Shown here: positions 1 through 6,656 of the stretch, in pieces
Layout: each line of letters starts with the position of its first letter
Position numbering within the stretch: position 1 is the first letter of the stretch
NCBI GenBank assembly: GCA_030642635.1
Contig: DAOWNK010000025.1
Coordinates: forward strand, 1 to 18,346
Direction of reading: 5' to 3'
DNA: 18,346 nt
Source of the DNA: Pirellulales bacterium
GTDB taxonomy: Bacteria; Planctomycetota; Planctomycetia; Pirellulales; Thermoguttaceae
The notes under the pieces: model-generated
Told to the model about the DNA's origin: nothing
What the model saw: only the letters and a program-made list of their open reading frames with translations
Databases searched by the model: none
Program-made: the position numbers and the translations under genes

Positions 1-2
1 GG

Positions 3-1523
3 CTGCTCGAATCACCGACGTCAGAGACGGATCAGCCACAACTCCGTCCCGACCGTATGCTTGCCAAGAACAACGTCCGGGTAAATTCCCCGCAGCTCTC
101 CGGCGCGGTCGAGCAGTTGGAGGTGTGGTTTGAAGGCCAGGGGCCAGGGGCCAGGGGCCAGGGGCCAGGGGAAAGTAGAAGAGGGAAGGGAGAAGGGAGA
201 AGGGGGAAGGGGGAAGGGCTTGACAGCCGGCCATCTGCTGCGAAGCAGCATTTCGAGATCGTTGGCCGATTGTTGCAAGCCAAAGTGCTATTGGGCGAGG
301 ATGAACAGGCGAAACTATCGGAATTGATCGTCGAGGACGGCGTTCGGTTCGTGGAGATGCAAACCGCCGCGCCAGACGAGCGGCCGATGCTGCTGGTCGG
401 CGACCGGCTGCACCTGCTCGATGCCAACGGGCCGTACACGGCGGTGACCGTAACCGGCCGCCCTGCACATTTCGAAGGCCGAGGGCTGGGACTGACCGGG
501 GGGAACATCAACCTGAACCGCGGCACCAACCGGCTCTGGATCGACGGCCCGGGCCGGATGGAACTGCCGCTGGATCGCGACCTGGAAGGCCAACCGCTGA
601 AAAAACCGGGCAAACTGGACGTGCAGTGGCGGCGACGCATGGTCTTCGACGGCCGCACTGCACGTTTTGAAGACTCTGTGACAGCCGAAGCCGCCACCGG
701 AGAACTGCAAACCGAGACGATGGAAGTCCAACTCCACAGTTCCGTCCGATTCGCCGACGCCAAAATAGATGAACAGCCGCAAGTCGAGCAGATTCTCTGC
801 CGTGGAGGCGTGTTGATGGAAAGCCGTACGTTCGACGGAGATACGCCGTTGTCGTTCGAGCGGATGCAAGTCGTCGATCTGGCCATAAATCTCATAAGCG
901 GCGCCACAACCGCCGGCGGACCCGGCTGGCTAAACAGTGTGCGCCGCGGATCGGACGGACTGACGTCCGGTCGCGGAACTCCCGTTGCCGCAGCCGCTCC
1001 CGACACGAAAGACGACGATCAACTGCGATGTCTGCACGTCCGGTTTCAAGGCTCGATCACCGGCAACTTGCACCGCCGCGAAATGACGTTCCACGACCAG
1101 GTGCAAACCACCTACGCACCGGTCGAGTCGTGGTTGGCCGTGCTCGACCATGACGATCCCAAGGAACTCGCCCCGGACGGCGTGGTGATGCACTGCGACC
1201 GGCTGAGCGTAACACAAATGACCGTGCCTGAGAGCGATCGCAGGACACTGGAACTTGAGGCCGTTGGTAACACAGTTGTCGAGGGCGACACGTTCACCGC
1301 CCGGGCGATCCGTATGACATACGCCGAGGCCAAGGACCTGCTCGTACTGGAAGGCGACGGACGGACCGACGCCGAGCTGTTCCGCCAGCAGCAACTCGGC
1401 GGCAGTACGTCGAAGGCGACGGCTAGGAAAATCATGTACTACCCGAAGACCAACCGGCTGAAAGTCGCGGGCGCAAGGTCGTTGGAACTGGAAAATTTGC
1501 AATCCTTCGGCGGTTCGCAGTGA
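3..1523 (+). CDS. OstA/LptA-like periplasmic protein, 5'-truncated by the window edge
   Basis: The frame is open from base 3 with no stop upstream, and the residues before the first Met (codon at 57) already look coding, so the gene very likely begins outside the window. What is visible is a long, beta-rich, polar protein with recurring patterns such as 'ARFEDSVTAEAATGELQTETMEVQL' style strands (short hydrophobic/charged alternation, repeated through the chain), which is the look of the OstA/LptA/LptC beta-jellyroll family that carries lipopolysaccharide across the periplasm. No catalytic motif is seen. A glycine/arginine/lysine-rich low-complexity segment encoded at 135-218 interrupts the fold in frame and is made of dispersed repeat DNA. 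The next gene, hpt, is 70 bp downstream across a palindromic repeat. Family assignment is from overall pattern, not a signature motif, so another beta-solenoid envelope protein is possible. Confidence 0.6.
   Translation: MLESPTSETDQPQLRPDRMLAKNNVRVNSPQLSGAVEQLEVWFEGQGPGARGQGPGESRRGKGEGRRGKGEGLDSRPSAAKQHFEIVGRLLQAKVLLGEDEQAKLSELIVEDGVRFVEMQTAAPDERPMLLVGDRLHLLDANGPYTAVTVTGRPAHFEGRGLGLTGGNINLNRGTNRLWIDGPGRMELPLDRDLEGQPLKKPGKLDVQWRRRMVFDGRTARFEDSVTAEAATGELQTETMEVQLHSSVRFADAKIDEQPQVEQILCRGGVLMESRTFDGDTPLSFERMQVVDLAINLISGATTAGGPGWLNSVRRGSDGLTSGRGTPVAAAAPDTKDDDQLRCLHVRFQGSITGNLHRREMTFHDQVQTTYAPVESWLAVLDHDDPKELAPDGVVMHCDRLSVTQMTVPESDRRTLELEAVGNTVVEGDTFTARAIRMTYAEAKDLLVLEGDGRTDAELFRQQQLGGSTSKATARKIMYYPKTNRLKVAGARSLELENLQSFGGSQ
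135..218 (+). repeat. G-rich GGGGCCA/GGGAAGG tract inserted in frame in the OstA-like gene
   Basis: Five GGGG runs (140-143, 147-150, 154-157, 161-164, 168-171) are separated by CCA, and are followed by GGGAAGG/GGGAGAAGG units to 218. The tract is 84 bp (28 codons), so it keeps the frame. Related tracts lie at 13856-13889 (opposite strand) and 16809-16838. The four-run GGGG spacing with 3-nt loops fits a G-quadruplex motif. Confidence 0.85.
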
Positions 1524-1545
1524 AGCCGATCATATTTTTTGCCCG

Positions 1546-1572
1546 TTTAGCCGGCGTGCTTGCACGCCGCGT
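1546..1572 (+). repeat. 27-bp palindromic dispersed repeat, copy 1
   Basis: TTTAGCC leader, then stem GGCGTGC / TT / GCACGCC, then GCGT. The stem differs from the consensus (GCCGTGC/GCACGGC) by a compensated base pair. It lies between the OstA-like gene and hpt, just ahead of the hpt ribosome-binding site. Confidence 0.85.
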
Positions 1573-1593
1573 AAAGAAAGGACACCAAAACCA

Positions 1594-2115
1594 ATGAAAA
1601 CCCTACTTACCGAAGAGCAACTCCAGGAAGGCATCCGGCGGATGGCAGACGATATCCGCAAGCATTACGAGGGCCGACAGCTTACTATAGTCGGCGTGCT
1701 GATCGGCAGCGTGGTGCTGCTGGCCGACCTGATACGGCTGCTGGATATCCCGTTGCGCGTGGAGATGGTTCAGGCACGAAGCTATCGCCACGGCAGCACC
1801 CGGCCAGGGCCGCTGGTGATCAATACGGATATGCTCACATCCGGCGTTCGTGGCCGCGACGTGCTGTTAATCGACGATATCTTCGACACAGGGCACACGC
1901 TCTGGGAATTGATCCCGCAGATCGACGAACTGGGGCCGGCGAGCGTCCGCAGCGCCGTGTTGCTGCGCAAGGCGGGCAGGTGCGAGGCGCCGGTCGAGCC
2001 GGACTTTGTTGCGTTCGAGATACCCGACCGGTTCGTGGTCGGCTATGGGCTGGACTATAATGAGATGCATCGCAACCTGCCCTACGTGGCGGCGCTGGAG
2101 CCGGAGGAACTTTAG
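1594..2115 (+). CDS. hpt: Hypoxanthine phosphoribosyltransferase
   Basis: 173 residues, the usual size for bacterial Hpt. It converts hypoxanthine (and often guanine) plus PRPP to the nucleotide and pyrophosphate in cytoplasmic purine salvage. The PRPP-binding loop is seen as VLLIDDIFDTGHTL at residues 90-103. The pyrophosphate-loop region is LIGS at 36-39, where the family usually has LKGS, so the lysine is replaced by isoleucine. The C-terminal FVVGYGLDYNEMHRNLPYV matches the family's conserved tail. The start has AAAGGA at 1577-1582, about 11 bp upstream. The stop is 6 bp before the glycosyltransferase start, so the two are probably cotranscribed. Confidence 0.93.
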   Translation: MKTLLTEEQLQEGIRRMADDIRKHYEGRQLTIVGVLIGSVVLLADLIRLLDIPLRVEMVQARSYRHGSTRPGPLVINTDMLTSGVRGRDVLLIDDIFDTGHTLWELIPQIDELGPASVRSAVLLRKAGRCEAPVEPDFVAFEIPDRFVVGYGLDYNEMHRNLPYVAALEPEEL

Positions 2116-2121
2116 GACTCT

Positions 2122-3222
2122 ATGAAAAAACGCATCCTGCAAATCATCCCGACGCTCGACCGCTCGGGTGCCGAAAAGCAGTTGGTCATGCTTGCCCGAG
2201 GGCTGCCGCAAGACGAGTTCGAGGTGCACGTCTGCGCGATCACTCGCGGCGGACCGTTGGAGGCCGATCTGACCGCGGCCGAGGCGCCTTGGCGCGTGAT
2301 TGGCAAGCGGTGGAAGATCGATCCGTGGACGTACATGCATCTTAAACGCCACGTGTCTCGGCTTCGACCGAACCTTATCCACACATGGATGTTCACGGCG
2401 GGCGCATACGGCTGTGCGGCGGGCATGGCGTGCGGCGTGCAGCGGATGGTCGCCGGATACCGCTGCGTCGATCCGTGGAAGAGCACCTTACAGTTGTCCG
2501 TTGACCGCTACATTTCTCGGCGGTGTTCCCGGCTTGTGGCCAACAGCCCGGGCGTTCGGGACTTTTACGTCCGGCACGAGTTGCCTGCCGAGAAGTTCAG
2601 CGTAATCCCCAACGGCGTGCCGCCGGCCGAGCCATCGAACACCACGCGCCGGCAGTTGCTTTCTGAACTCGGCCTGCCGGAGGACAGCCGCGTTATCGGG
2701 CTTATCGGACGGCTCTGGCCGCAGAAGCGCGTGAAGGACGCAATCTGGGCGGCGGACCTGCTGAAGGTAATCCGCGACGACGTGCATCTGCTGGTAATCG
2801 GCGACGGACCGCAACGCGATCGGCTGCTGAAGTTCCGCGACCAGGTGGTCATCCGCGACAAGGTCCATTTCCTCGGCCATCGCAGCGACGTGCCGCGCAT
2901 GATGCCGTACTTCGACGTGCTCTGGTCGACCAGCGGCTACGAAGGCCAGTCGAACGTGATTATGGAGGCGATGGCGGCCGGAGTACCGGTCGTGGCGACC
3001 GACATACCCGGCACGCGCGATCTGGTCGTGCCCGAGGCGACCGGCTATCTCCTACCCGTCGGAGACCGTGCCGGTATTGCCCGGTGTACAAACAAATTGC
3101 TCGACGACGCAGGGTTGGCCGAGCGTTTCGGCACGGCCGGACGACAGCGGATGCTCAATGATTTCAGCGTAGAAAAAATGATCGAGCGACACGTGGAATT
3201 GTATCGGGAGTTGTTGTGGTAA
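2122..3222 (+). CDS. GT4-family glycosyltransferase (GT-B fold)
   Basis: 366 residues. It probably transfers a sugar from a nucleotide-activated donor to a polysaccharide or lipid acceptor at the cytoplasmic face. The N-terminal domain begins ILQIIPTLDRSGAEKQLVMLA (residues 5-25), the typical glycine-containing acceptor-domain start. The C-terminal donor domain has GLIGRLWPQKRV (193-204), the LLVIGDGP strand (223-230), and the EX7E signature E274-G-Q-S-N-V-I-M-E282 followed by AMAAGVPVVATD. The ribosome-binding AGGA overlaps the hpt stop codon, and the stop is 1 bp from the asparagine synthase start, so translation is likely coupled. Specificity cannot be read from sequence. Pairing with an asparagine synthase is common in exopolysaccharide gene sets. 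Confidence 0.9.
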   Translation: MKKRILQIIPTLDRSGAEKQLVMLARGLPQDEFEVHVCAITRGGPLEADLTAAEAPWRVIGKRWKIDPWTYMHLKRHVSRLRPNLIHTWMFTAGAYGCAAGMACGVQRMVAGYRCVDPWKSTLQLSVDRYISRRCSRLVANSPGVRDFYVRHELPAEKFSVIPNGVPPAEPSNTTRRQLLSELGLPEDSRVIGLIGRLWPQKRVKDAIWAADLLKVIRDDVHLLVIGDGPQRDRLLKFRDQVVIRDKVHFLGHRSDVPRMMPYFDVLWSTSGYEGQSNVIMEAMAAGVPVVATDIPGTRDLVVPEATGYLLPVGDRAGIARCTNKLLDDAGLAERFGTAGRQRMLNDFSVEKMIERHVELYRELLW

Positions 3223-3223
3223 A

Positions 3224-5140
3224 ATGTGCGGCATTACCGGCGCTGTTTGGACCGATCATAAATTATCCGTAGAGCAAAACACGCTCCGCCGGATGACCGA
3301 CGTGCTGCGCCATCGCGGGCCGGACGATGAGGGTGCGTACCGGTCGGAACTCAAGCTGCAGCCGCCGCACGGCACCATGCCGGGCGTCGCGTTGGGGCAT
3401 CGGCGATTGGCGATTATCGACCTGGCCGGCGGACACCAGCCGATGGCCAACGAGGACGGCTCGGTGTGGGTCGTCTTCAACGGCGAGATTTACAACTTCC
3501 GCAAGCTGCGCAGCCGCCTGGAGGCAGCCGGGCATCGCTTCCGCACCGACTGCGACACGGAGGTGTTGGTGCATCTTTACGAGGACGAGGGGCCTGGGAT
3601 GCTCGGGCGGCTTAACGGCATGTTTGCGTTTGCCGTTTGGGACGCCCGGCGTCGGCAGTTGCTGCTGGCCCGCGACCGGTTGGGGCAGAAGCCGCTGGTC
3701 TATCGCCGGGAGCCTGGTAGACTGCTGTTTGCCAGCGAATTAAAGAGCCTGCTTGAAGTACCCGGCGTGCCGCGCGTGGTCGATCAGCAAGCGATTGACG
3801 AATACCTGACGTATCAATACGTGCCGCATCCGCGGACGATCTTCCAGGGGATATCGAAGTTGCCGCCGGGCCACTATGCGATTTGGCGCGACGATCGGCT
3901 TGAGGTGCGTCAATATTGGCGGCTGGATTTCGATACCGAGGAGGACCTGCCGGCCGGGGAGTATGCCGAGAAGCTGCGGGAGTTGCTCACCTCGTCGGTC
4001 GAACTGCGATTGCAAAGCGAGGTGCCGCTCGGTGCGTTCCTTTCCGGCGGTGTAGACTCGACGATCATCGTCGGACTGATGCAAAAACTCTCGGCCGAGC
4101 CGGTCCGCACGTTTTCGATCGGGTTTCCGGTTGCGGAATACGACGAGACCCGCTACGCCGGAATTGTCGCCGAGCGGTTCGGCACGCTGCACGAGGAGTT
4201 TCGCGTTGAGCCGGACGCGGTTGACATCTTGCCGAAGCTGGCGTGGCACTACGACGAGCCGATGGCCGACAGCTCTGCGGTGCCAACCTGGTGCGTCTCG
4301 CAGCTTACACGTCGGCACGTTACCGTTGCGCTGAGCGGCGACGGCGGCGACGAACTGTTCACCGGCTATCGGCGTTACCAGGCCGTGTGGCTGGCGAGCC
4401 GTTTCGACCGGTTGCCGGCCATGGTGCGTCGGCTATTGGCGGGCAGGTACTGGCGGCGGCTTCCGTGCAGTTCCAGGCAGAAATCGCTCCTGCGGCAGTG
4501 GAAGCGGTTTGTCGAGGTGCTCGGCTCCTCGCCGGAGAAGCGTTATGTCGATTGGGTTGCGATCTTCAACGAATCACGCCGCCGAGAGTTGTACACCGAT
4601 GGATTCGCATCAACGTTGCCGGGGCCGGACCCGGTGGAGTTCTTCTCGGCCGCGCTGGCCGCCGGAGACCGGCGCGATCCGGTCACGGCCGTCGCCATGG
4701 CCGACCTGATGACATACCTGCCCTGCGACCTGATGACGAAGGTAGACATAGCGTCGATGTCGCATGGTTTGGAGTGTCGCCAGCCGTTTTTGGACCATCG
4801 CGTGGTGGAGCTTGCCGCACGGATGCCGCAACGGCTGAAGTTTCGTTTGGGCTGCGGCAAGCGGATTTTGAAGGAGGCTTTCGCCGATCTGATTCCCGAT
4901 GCGATCCGCCGGCGTGGGAAGATGGGATTCGGCGTGCCGTTGGACCACTGGTTCCGCAATGAGTTGAGGGATTTCGCCCGGGAGATATTGCTCGATCCTC
5001 GGACTTCTCATCGGGGATATTTCCGCACCGAGGCGGTAACGCAACTGCTGGACGACCATCAATCCGGCCGGTTCGACCACAGTGGGCGGCTATGGTCGCT
5101 GCTGGTTTTGGAGCTTTGGCATCGTCAGTGGTGCGATTGA
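3224..5140 (+). CDS. asnB: Asparagine synthase, glutamine-hydrolysing
   Basis: 638 residues. The N-terminal class II glutamine amidotransferase domain has the nucleophile Cys2 exposed after Met removal (MCGITGAVW), the RHRGPDDEG segment at 29-37, the conserved RLAIIDL at 61-67, and NGEIYNF at 86-92. The C-terminal synthetase domain has the ATP pyrophosphatase loop SGGVDS at 274-279 and a second conserved ALSGDGGDELFTGY segment. Known chemistry is amidation of aspartate with glutamine-derived ammonia and ATP. At this length and with a GT4 partner it may instead belong to the amidotransferases found in exopolysaccharide loci, which amidate another carboxylate. It starts 1 bp after the glycosyltransferase stop. 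Confidence 0.93.
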   Translation: MCGITGAVWTDHKLSVEQNTLRRMTDVLRHRGPDDEGAYRSELKLQPPHGTMPGVALGHRRLAIIDLAGGHQPMANEDGSVWVVFNGEIYNFRKLRSRLEAAGHRFRTDCDTEVLVHLYEDEGPGMLGRLNGMFAFAVWDARRRQLLLARDRLGQKPLVYRREPGRLLFASELKSLLEVPGVPRVVDQQAIDEYLTYQYVPHPRTIFQGISKLPPGHYAIWRDDRLEVRQYWRLDFDTEEDLPAGEYAEKLRELLTSSVELRLQSEVPLGAFLSGGVDSTIIVGLMQKLSAEPVRTFSIGFPVAEYDETRYAGIVAERFGTLHEEFRVEPDAVDILPKLAWHYDEPMADSSAVPTWCVSQLTRRHVTVALSGDGGDELFTGYRRYQAVWLASRFDRLPAMVRRLLAGRYWRRLPCSSRQKSLLRQWKRFVEVLGSSPEKRYVDWVAIFNESRRRELYTDGFASTLPGPDPVEFFSAALAAGDRRDPVTAVAMADLMTYLPCDLMTKVDIASMSHGLECRQPFLDHRVVELAARMPQRLKFRLGCGKRILKEAFADLIPDAIRRRGKMGFGVPLDHWFRNELRDFAREILLDPRTSHRGYFRTEAVTQLLDDHQSGRFDHSGRLWSLLVLELWHRQWCD

Positions 5141-5145
5141 TAAAC

Positions 5146-5161
5146 AAGCCGCTTGCGGCTT
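5146..5161. repeat. 16-bp palindrome AAGCCGC-TT-GCGGCTT
   Basis: A perfect 7-bp stem with a 2-bp centre. Further copies are at 9223-9238 and 13835-13849 (the last imperfect at one end). It begins 5 bp after the asparagine synthase stop. Confidence 0.85.
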
Positions 5162-5168
5162 AGCAATT

Positions 5169-5230
5169 GTAGGGTGCGTGAAACGCACCACAAGATATGG
5201 TATGTAGAAGGTGCGTTTCACGCACCCTAC
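5169..5230. repeat. Inverted pair of GTAG-headed REP-like elements between convergent genes
   Basis: The left unit (5169-5189) is GTAG followed by the hairpin GGTGCGT-GAA-ACGCACC. The right unit (5210-5230) is its exact 21-bp reverse complement, with 20 bp between them. The arrangement resembles a BIME (paired REP). It can fold as two small hairpins or one long one and may end transcription from both sides. The right unit includes the stop codon of the LarA-like gene. A single third copy lies at 13800-13820. Confidence 0.9.
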
Positions 5231-6450
5231 CAAGACGATTTCACCACGGCGTACTGAGCGTTTGAAAGCAGTATACACGATGTGTGTCGGCGGACCAGTC
5301 GGGCAAGCTCGGCGTCGTTGCCGACGTGGATCACGTCGAGGTCCTCGACCACGGATTCTTCGAGCCGGCTGAGCAGATATACCTTTCCGTGGTCCAGCAC
5401 CCGGGCGAGTTGTGCGGCCGGCAGCGCGTCCTCCGGCCGATCCTTTTTGATTCGCCGCAGAGCAGCACGGCGCGACTCGGCGCCGATTAGCCGCTGCATG
5501 GCCGCGCCGGGCGGTGTCGACAGATCGCAGCATACGGCGACCGACCCGCCGTCCTCCACCATTTCCGTTGCGGCATGGAGTGCACGGCCGACGTTCCGCC
5601 AGGTTTGCTGCTCGGAGTCGCCATCTACGGCGGCCACGACCAGGCTCGCCTGCTGCGGCACAGTGCAACTCCATGCGGCGTCGTACAACTCGCGGCCTCG
5701 ACGAGCGACCGCGCCGCTGCGGCCGGCCACCACGTGCAGCACCGAAGAGCCTGCGGCCGGAACCACCTGAATTGCAAAGTGGACGCCCAGCAGCCATGCA
5801 ATCTGGTCAACCTCCGCGGTCAGTTCCTTGCGGCGATTCCCGTCTGAGTGCAGCGAGCCGATCGAGCGGAACCGTGCGGCGGTCTTCCGATCGGAAAATG
5901 TTGGAAAGACAACGCCGTGGATACCGAAATAGCCGGCCGCCGACTCGCCGTGCAGGCAACCGATCGGTAAAACCAAATCGGCATCGTGCAACGCACGGTT
6001 CAGCAGGATCGGCTCACCGGTATCGCCGGCCGCCAGGTACGCCAGCATGTCTCGGTCGTCCGGGTCGTGTACGGCAACCATGATCCGCCGGCGAATCGAC
6101 ACCGGAAGCAGCCGGCAAGGGTCATCGGCTGAAGTGTCAGCCTCGGGGCTTGGCTGCAACACGGTAATTCCGTCGGGATCGATTCGGACGTCGACCAACG
6201 CCTGGACCACTGCGGCGGTAATTTGTGCAACCTGGGGGACACCGGTGCCCAACGCCACCACTACGCAGTCGCCCGGTGTGGTGCATCGCGCCAGGGCCGG
6301 ATACTCCAGCGGCTCGCCGAGTGCATCGGCCACGGCAGCCGACACATCGGCCGTCGGCCGGCCGGGCGGTGTGCCCAGTTCAACTGGCTCGGCGCCTTCG
6401 GCAAAATCCAGTTGTACCGACGATCCGGTCCCGTATCGAAAAATTGACAT
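5227..6450 (-). CDS. Divergent LarA-family (lactate racemase-like) protein, catalytic residues missing
   Basis: 407 residues. The fold-level resemblance to nickel-dependent lactate racemase LarA is visible in the HDPDDRDMLAYL segment (residues 128-139; LarA has HDaDdedel), in EPILLNRALHDADLVLPIG (146-164; LarA GtpvyvNrrvaeADlvI), and in the AAGYFGIHG segment (171-179) that matches LarA AGFSGGrK. By this hand alignment the LarA lysine that binds the pincer cofactor falls on Gly179, the second histidine on Glu169, and the DxTRP segment and the first histidine are absent. It is therefore probably not a lactate racemase and may be a ligand-binding relative. No clear Shine-Dalgarno is seen. The stop codon lies within a REP-like repeat. 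Transcription converges with asnB. Confidence 0.65.
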   Translation of the reverse strand: MSIFRYGTGSSVQLDFAEGAEPVELGTPPGRPTADVSAAVADALGEPLEYPALARCTTPGDCVVVALGTGVPQVAQITAAVVQALVDVRIDPDGITVLQPSPEADTSADDPCRLLPVSIRRRIMVAVHDPDDRDMLAYLAAGDTGEPILLNRALHDADLVLPIGCLHGESAAGYFGIHGVVFPTFSDRKTAARFRSIGSLHSDGNRRKELTAEVDQIAWLLGVHFAIQVVPAAGSSVLHVVAGRSGAVARRGRELYDAAWSCTVPQQASLVVAAVDGDSEQQTWRNVGRALHAATEMVEDGGSVAVCCDLSTPPGAAMQRLIGAESRRAALRRIKKDRPEDALPAAQLARVLDHGKVYLLSRLEESVVEDLDVIHVGNDAELARLVRRHTSCILLSNAQYAVVKSSW

Positions 6451-6476
6451 TAGTTGTCGGCTTTCAGAGCTATCAG

Positions 6477-6505
6477 TTTAGCCGCCGCCGGCACGGCGGC
6501 GAGAC
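6477..6505 (+). repeat. Palindromic dispersed repeat, diverged copy 2, preceded by an AGCTATCAG unit
   Basis: TTTA is followed by stem GCCGCCG (6481-6487), loop CCGGCA and stem CGGCGGC (6494-6500). The loop is larger than in other copies. AGCTATCAG at 6468-6476 abuts it. It lies upstream of the divergent LarA-like and lipoprotein genes. Confidence 0.7.
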
Positions 6506-6591
6506 TTCCCGACGTAGACGCCGAGGTTAAACAAGTGTATTATTGGTAACACTTCAGCCGTTTGCAATGATTCCAGCCATTTTTACACCCA

Positions 6592-6618
6592 TTTAGCCGC
6601 CGTGTTTACACGGCGCGT
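6592..6618 (+). repeat. 27-bp palindromic dispersed repeat, copy 3
   Basis: TTTAGCC, then stem GCCGTGT / TT / ACACGGC, then GCGT. The innermost pair is T-A where the consensus has C-G, a compensated change. It is 38 bp upstream of the redox lipoprotein start, so it would be in the leader if transcription starts upstream of it. Confidence 0.85.
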
Positions 6619-6656
6619 GAAACCATTTACCTAACCAGAACTATAGGAACAGACAA

